A DNA stretch of 9,832 nt from Acidobacteriota bacterium (GTDB lineage Bacteria; Acidobacteriota; Thermoanaerobaculia; UBA5066). The stretch is taken from contig JAEUQS010000833.1 in assembly GCA_016789625.1 (NCBI GenBank), positions 1-9,832 on the forward strand, read 5' to 3'. This document shows positions 6,555 to 9,832 of this stretch, piece after piece. A program made the translations under genes and the position numbers. Each line of letters starts with the position of its first letter. Position 1 is the stretch's first letter. The notes below the pieces were generated by a model. That model saw only the letters and a program-made list of their open reading frames with translations. It did no database searches and was not told the DNA's origin.

Positions 6555-7137
6555 ATCGCGAAACGCTGGTCCCGAGCGGCATGCGGCGCGTGATCTCGCG
6601 CGGCAGGTCCTTGAAGCCCCAGTCCACGGACTCCTGGTTGATCTTGAGCAGAATGAACTTGCCGTCCAGAACGTCGCCCTCGCGGGCGTTGATGATCCGG
6701 CCACCTTCTTCGAACGCCACGATGGGTTTCTCCTTCGGCCCGAACACGGCCACGACGGTATACGGAATGGCCGGGGGAACGATCGGGGTGTTCGTCGGCG
6801 TCGGTGTGGGTTTCGAAGGCCCGTAGAAGCCCGCCTCGCGCTCGCCGGGGATCGGCGTCTTCGTGGGCGTGGGAATGGGGGGGTTCGTGGGCGTCGGCAC
6901 GAAGAACGCGAACACGTTGCGGCTCACCTTGCCGATCCCGGCCATCTCGGCCGCGGGATCGGTGGGCGGCTTGGGGATGTCGTCGTAGTCGAGCACGACG
7001 ACAGCCTTGCCGCGGCGCTGCGGTCCCGCATTCCCGGCGTTCGGGGCGGGAGCCTCGTCGCGCGGCCAGAACGACCACGCGGCCGCGCCGGCGAGCGCCG
7101 CGAACAGGAGCGCGAGGCGTTTTCTTTCCGGCGTCAC
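6553..7137 (-). CDS. PilP/GspC-like inner-membrane periplasmic linker protein
   Basis: A 194-residue single-pass protein. A short basic N-terminus (RKR at 5-7) precedes a hydrophobic segment (about 8-24, ending in WSFW). No lipobox Cys follows, so it is anchored by a helix as in GspC rather than by lipid as in classical PilP. A GRN-like motif (KVSRNVFAFF, 70-79) leads into a Pro/Thr linker with three PTPT[N/K] copies (81-85, 89-93, 112-116). The C-terminal domain (about 124-190; YTVVAVFGPKEKPIVAFE, then EGDVLDGKFILLKINQESV) has the beta-rich pattern of PilP/GspC homology regions that contact the secretin N0 domain. The GTG start at 7137 overlaps the pilO stop by 4 bp (GTGA), with GGGAG 7 nt upstream. 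Position between pilO and the secretin supports the role. The exact family name is uncertain because the domain is divergent. Confidence 0.8.
   Translation of the reverse strand: MTPERKRLALLFAALAGAAAWSFWPRDEAPAPNAGNAGPQRRGKAVVVLDYDDIPKPPTDPAAEMAGIGKVSRNVFAFFVPTPTNPPIPTPTKTPIPGEREAGFYGPSKPTPTPTNTPIVPPAIPYTVVAVFGPKEKPIVAFEEGGRIINAREGDVLDGKFILLKINQESVDWGFKDLPREITRRMPLGTSVSR
6791..6897 (-). repeat. Three copies of a 14-bp repeat encoding PTPT[N/K]
   Basis: On the plus strand the repeat reads TTCGTSGGCGTSGG (S = C or G), at 6791-6804, 6860-6873 and 6884-6897. Read on the minus strand in frame, each encodes Pro-Thr-Pro-Thr followed by Asn or Lys in the periplasmic linker of the PilP/GspC-like protein. 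They look like coding micro-repeats of a flexible spacer, not a regulatory element. Confidence 0.75.
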
Positions 7138-7802
7138 TGGGGCGCTCCCGTGGTGCGGGCCGCGGGTTTCCGGGCCGAGGTCGAGGACGCCGACGAGCGC
7201 GCGGGACGGGGAGCGCGGCTGACCGTCCGGCGGAGCGCCGGGTTCATCCGCTCGTCGCGGAAGTAGTGGATCACCGAGAGGTTGACGTTGAGGAGGTCGG
7301 GCTGCTCCTCGTTCGCCGTGACGCTCACGCCGTCGAGGATCAGGAACTGGGGGTTCTTCTCGAAGGCCGCGAGAACGCCCTTCACCACCGGGTAGGACGC
7401 ATTGACGCTGAAGGTGAGGCCGAGCCGCTGGATGCCGCCCTCCTGTCCGTCCTCGCCGTAGCTGACCGTGTCCGGCCGGACGCCGGCTTTTTTCGTGATC
7501 GTGTAGACGTCCTCGATGAGCGGCGCGAGCCGCTCGCGGCGGAGGCCCAGCAGGTCGTCGTGGAAGCTCGCGAGCCCGTCGCGCAGGGCCACGAGCCGCT
7601 TCTCGGCGGAGACGACTTTCTCGGCGGCGGCCCGGGCCTCGTCGCGCCGCTTGAGGAGCCCGTCGCGCGTCTCCATGAGCGCGAGGACGCGCGAGTCGTA
7701 GAACGCGTTGTAGGAGAGGAGGACGCCCACGTTCGCGAGGATCGCGAGGAGGAGGATCCCGAGGAGCGGCAGCCGCGCACGGAACGGGTTGGCGTGCGTC
7801 AT
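7134..7802 (-). CDS. pilO: PilO-like inner-membrane assembly protein
   Basis: A 222-residue bitopic protein with the PilO/GspM plan: short cytoplasmic N-terminus, one transmembrane helix (about 11-31; LPLLGILLLAILANVGVLL), a charged coiled-coil stretch (about 40-90), then a mixed alpha/beta ferredoxin-like region (about 95-182) with IQRLGLTFSVNASYPVVKG and a beta strand LLNVNLSVIHYF. The last ~35 residues are basic, Ser/Ala/Pro-rich and probably disordered. In the known pathway it dimerises with PilN in the periplasm and links the cytoplasmic ATPase/PilM assembly to the PilP/secretin side. ATG 7802 overlaps the pilN stop as ATGA (4 bp) and the 3' end overlaps the next gene by 4 bp, so pilN, pilO and the pilP/gspC-like gene are tightly coupled. 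The assignment rests on topology, size and synteny more than on strongly conserved residues. Confidence 0.85.
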   Translation of the reverse strand: MTHANPFRARLPLLGILLLAILANVGVLLSYNAFYDSRVLALMETRDGLLKRRDEARAAAEKVVSAEKRLVALRDGLASFHDDLLGLRRERLAPLIEDVYTITKKAGVRPDTVSYGEDGQEGGIQRLGLTFSVNASYPVVKGVLAAFEKNPQFLILDGVSVTANEEQPDLLNVNLSVIHYFRDERMNPALRRTVSRAPRPARSSASSTSARKPAARTTGAPQ

Positions 7803-8425
7803 GACTTCTTCTTCCCGGCGTCCTGATAGGTCACGCTCATCTGGATCCGCTTTCCCGCAGGGTCGGTGCCGTCTTCCGATTTGGGCCGCGGAGCGTCGAA
7901 GAACTCCGACGCGTAGAACGCGCGAACGAGCTTCGGAACGGCGTCGGTGTCGCGTGCGACGAGCTCGAGCGTGATCTCGACCCCTTCGTCGAAGAGCGCC
8001 CCCTGAGACAGCTTCTTCGTCCCGCCCTCGCTCTTGGCGCCGGTCTCCCGGGAGAGCCGGATCGAGGCGACGCGCACCTCGCCCGGCAGGACCTTCTCGA
8101 GGCGCGTCAGGAAGCGCGTCCACGAGAACGCGCGCTGCTTGAGGATGATGTTCGCCTCCTCGACGCTCTCGCCGAGCGCGCCGAAGTCGAACCGGGCGAG
8201 GGTGGCCTCGCCGGAGAGCTTCTTCTTCTCGAGCGTCTCGATCTCGGCCCGGAGGTCCACGATCTCGAGGCGGGTCTTCTCCGAATCGTCGAAGTACCGC
8301 GTGACGGTGCGCATCGAGAAGTAGGTGAGGACGAGCGTGGCGACGAGGAAGAAGCCCACGAGCGCGTTGGCGGGCCGGCTGTCGACGAAGGGCCTTCGGG
8401 CGAGGTTGAGCCTTTGCTGTGACAT
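7799..8425 (-). CDS. pilN: PilN-like inner-membrane assembly protein
   Basis: A 208-residue PilN/GspL-C-like protein. The N-terminus has the cytoplasmic motif NLARRPF (7-13), equivalent to the conserved PilN tail segment that inserts into PilM, then a transmembrane helix (about 20-38), a coiled coil (about 44-75), and the family hallmark KQRAFSWTRFLTRLEKVLP (96-114), followed by VRVASIRL. The remaining ferredoxin-like part contains ITLELVARD and IQMSVTYQ strands. It would pair with PilO in the periplasm and with PilM in the cytoplasm. ATG 8425 begins 4 bp after the pilM stop, with GGAG at 8433-8436 (7 nt spacing). The separation of PilM and PilN, fused as GspL in classical T2SS, gives the locus its type IV pilus-like layout. 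Confidence 0.9.
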   Translation of the reverse strand: MSQQRLNLARRPFVDSRPANALVGFFLVATLVLTYFSMRTVTRYFDDSEKTRLEIVDLRAEIETLEKKKLSGEATLARFDFGALGESVEEANIILKQRAFSWTRFLTRLEKVLPGEVRVASIRLSRETGAKSEGGTKKLSQGALFDEGVEITLELVARDTDAVPKLVRAFYASEFFDAPRPKSEDGTDPAGKRIQMSVTYQDAGKKKS

Positions 8426-8429
8426 CGCG

Positions 8430-9395
8430 CTACTCCATCGCCGCCAGCGCGCCCGCGGCCAGGAGGAACGCCGGGTCGTCGCCGTCCCCTTCGACCTTCA
8501 TGCCGGAGAGAATCCTCGCCCGCGACAGCTCGACGGGGTCCGCGGCGCCGGCCTCGGCGCGGAACGCGCGAAGGGCTCTCACGACGGGAGACGAGGCCGG
8601 CCCCGCGGCGCAGGACGCCGCGAGATCCAGGGGAACGTCCGCGCCGCCCGGACCGTCCACGAACGACGCCGAGAGCCGGATCTCCTGGAGCGCCTCGATC
8701 TCGTCGACGAACGGCCGCGTCCTCAGGAAGCGCACGACGCCCTCCTTGAAGAACAGCGTCGTGGCGGTGTCGCCTCCTGCCCAGACGACGAAGCCGTCGG
8801 GGCCCACGAGACCGCGGGCCAGCGTCGAGACCGCGAGCGACGCGCTCTCGAGCGCGCCGATGCGGATGCCGGCCGCGAGGAACGGGTTCTCCCAGGACGC
8901 GACGGCCTCCTCGGAGGCCGCGATCGCGAGGATGCGGTTTCCCGCCGGCCCCGGTGCCGCGACCTGCCACGAGATGCGGAGGTCGTGAGCGCCCTCGCCG
9001 AATGCCTTGCCCACCTTCCAGCGGACCATCTCCTCGGTCTCGCTGGTCCTGGCGGGCAGCTCGGGAACGTCGAGCGCGATCGCCTTCACGAAGTCGTCCG
9101 GCACGATGAGGGTGGCGGAGTGGGACCTCAGTCCGTTCGTTTCCTTGAGGGCCGCGATCGCTTTCGCGAGGCCTTCGCCGGCGACCGGCGCGCCGCCCGC
9201 GCCGCTCCGGAACGTCCCCGGAGGAAGGGACCGCGAGGAGAAGACGACGGGGTCGCCCTTCTTCGAGCGGCCCCGGGCTCCCGCGTAGGAAAGGCGCTCC
9301 CTCTCCAGCACGAAAACGTGCGGAGGGCGGACCTTCCTCAGGAATCCGGGCGTCTCGAGCTTCCCGAGGACCGCGGATTTCAGATCAGTCGACAA
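8430..9395 (-). CDS. pilM: PilM/GspL cytoplasmic-domain-like actin-fold protein, degenerate
   Basis: A 321-residue protein without membrane segments, located by synteny between the ATPase and pilN. Recognisable PilM-like features are SATLIVPDDFVKAIALDVPE (93-112), EEMVRWKVGKAF (121-132), a central ALESASLAVSTL (181-192), a late GDTATTLFFKEGVVRFLRTR (208-227) and a closing helix AFLLAAGALAAME. The expected nucleotide-binding phosphate loops look eroded: the N-terminal GIDIG-type motif is replaced by HVFVLERERLSYAG, and the second DIG-type motif by VVWAGGDTATT. It may therefore bind ATP poorly or act only as a scaffold, as the GspL cytoplasmic domain does. TTG 9395 is the first codon after an in-frame stop; AAGG at 9402-9405 lies 6 nt upstream, and the gene overlaps the ATPase gene by 11 bp. 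The family call is good; ATPase activity is doubtful. Confidence 0.82.
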   Translation of the reverse strand: MSTDLKSAVLGKLETPGFLRKVRPPHVFVLERERLSYAGARGRSKKGDPVVFSSRSLPPGTFRSGAGGAPVAGEGLAKAIAALKETNGLRSHSATLIVPDDFVKAIALDVPELPARTSETEEMVRWKVGKAFGEGAHDLRISWQVAAPGPAGNRILAIAASEEAVASWENPFLAAGIRIGALESASLAVSTLARGLVGPDGFVVWAGGDTATTLFFKEGVVRFLRTRPFVDEIEALQEIRLSASFVDGPGGADVPLDLAASCAAGPASSPVVRALRAFRAEAGAADPVELSRARILSGMKVEGDGDDPAFLLAAGALAAME

Positions 9396-9832
9396 AAGTC
9401 ACCTTGTTGATCTCGCGCAGGGTCGTCTCGCCGAGAAAGACCTTCTTGAGCGCCGACTCGCGCAGGAAGGCCATGCCTTCCTCCTTGGCGGCCTTCTTGA
9501 TCTCGGGGGCGGGACGTCTGTCGAGGATGAGCGTTCGGATGTTGTCGGAGAGGTCCAGGAGCTCCGTGATCGCCATGCGGCCGTAGAAGCCCGCGCCGTT
9601 GCACTCGATGCAGCCGCGGCCTTCCCAGAACGTCATGCCCCTCACCTGCTCCCTCGTGAGGGCCGACTCCTCGAGGAGCTGGTCGGTGGGCACCATCTCG
9701 ACCTTGCAGTGGGGACAGATCTTCCTCACGAGCCGCTGCGCGAGGACACAGTTGAGCGCCGACACGAAGTTGTAGAGCTCGACCTTCATGTTGAGGAAGC
9801 GGCCGAGGACGTCGATGACGTTGTTGGCGTGG
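9385..9832 (-). CDS. gspE: GspE/PilB-type assembly ATPase (C-terminal part)
   Basis: The last 148 residues of a hexameric secretion/pilus extension ATPase; the N-terminal domains and the Walker A and B motifs lie beyond the window. The visible part opens with the conserved His-box HANN, then GRFLNM, NFVSALNCVLAQRLVRKIC, a tetracysteine zinc site CPHC ... CIEC separated by about 45 residues, GAGFYGRMAITELLDL and the C-terminal ALKKVFLGETTLREINKV. The zinc module is typical of GspE and PilB extension ATPases and absent from PilT retraction ATPases, so this is an assembly motor. It would power pseudopilus or pilus polymerisation via PilM/PilN and a GspF/PilC platform protein that is not between this gene and pilM. 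Its end overlaps the TTG start of pilM by 11 bp. T2SS versus T4P identity cannot be decided from this fragment. Confidence 0.95.
   Translation of the reverse strand, partial: HANNVIDVLGRFLNMKVELYNFVSALNCVLAQRLVRKICPHCKVEMVPTDQLLEESALTREQVRGMTFWEGRGCIECNGAGFYGRMAITELLDLSDNIRTLILDRRPAPEIKKAAKEEGMAFLRESALKKVFLGETTLREINKVTFVD

Noticed and set aside
6557..7078. Extended N-terminus for the secretin reaching position 7078
   Set aside because: The extension is out-of-frame reading of the PilP/GspC-like gene. The lipoprotein signal peptide begins at the ATG at 6541 or 6556, so a longer protein would bury it.
7803..8123. Extended N-terminus for PilO reaching position 8123
   Set aside because: It is the pilN gene read in another frame; the ATG at 7802 with a 4-bp overlap gives the standard short cytoplasmic tail before the membrane helix.
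8325..9410. Plus-strand 361-codon open frame antisense to pilM
   Set aside because: Arg-rich mirror frame without motifs; pilM fits the operon and has a ribosome site.

Overview
This is high-GC bacterial DNA (roughly two-thirds G+C by eye). All twelve genes I can support lie on the minus strand, packed tail to head with gaps of 34 bp or less or short overlaps. Long open frames on the plus strand are GC-driven mirror images of these genes. No RNA gene, mobile element, CRISPR array, terminator or convincing promoter was seen. Transcription therefore probably starts beyond position 9832 and reads through as one long operon. Gene style (GspE with HANN and NFVSALN-type sequence, split PilM/PilN/PilO, TPR-containing lipoprotein secretin ending in a cohesin-like domain, pseudopilins ending in ALDGTxYxxW) is what I associate with Acidobacteriota or neighbouring lineages. 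That placement is inference, not proof.

In transcription order (right to left), the first nine genes form an envelope machine of the type II secretion / type IV pilus superfamily: the C-terminal part of a GspE/PilB assembly ATPase (9385-9832), a PilM-like actin-fold protein (8430-9395), PilN (7799-8425), PilO (7134-7802), a PilP/GspC-like periplasmic linker (6553-7137), a large lipoprotein secretin (4058-6541), and three prepilin-like proteins (3571-4038, 3162-3569, 2387-3157). The ATPase, PilM, PilN and PilO would form the inner-membrane platform. The PilP/GspC-like protein would reach across the periplasm to the secretin, and the pseudopilins would polymerise into the piston or fibre. A GspF/PilC platform protein and a prepilin peptidase are needed but are not in the window.

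The last three genes are housekeeping-type: an M16 zinc metallopeptidase (1060-2352), dUTPase (603-1049), and the N-terminal 195 residues of a YycJ/WalJ-type metallo-beta-lactamase-fold hydrolase (1-585). They follow the secretion genes without a visible transcriptional break.

The most distinctive points are the composite secretin (lipobox + TPRs + N0/N1 + secretin + Pro-rich linker + cohesin-like domain), the PilM protein with eroded nucleotide-binding motifs, a linker protein sitting where pilP should be but built like GspC with PTPT repeats, and a third prepilin that lacks Glu5 and carries a long disordered tail. The apparatus is best described as a T2SS/T4P hybrid. I see no evidence for a wholly unknown system.
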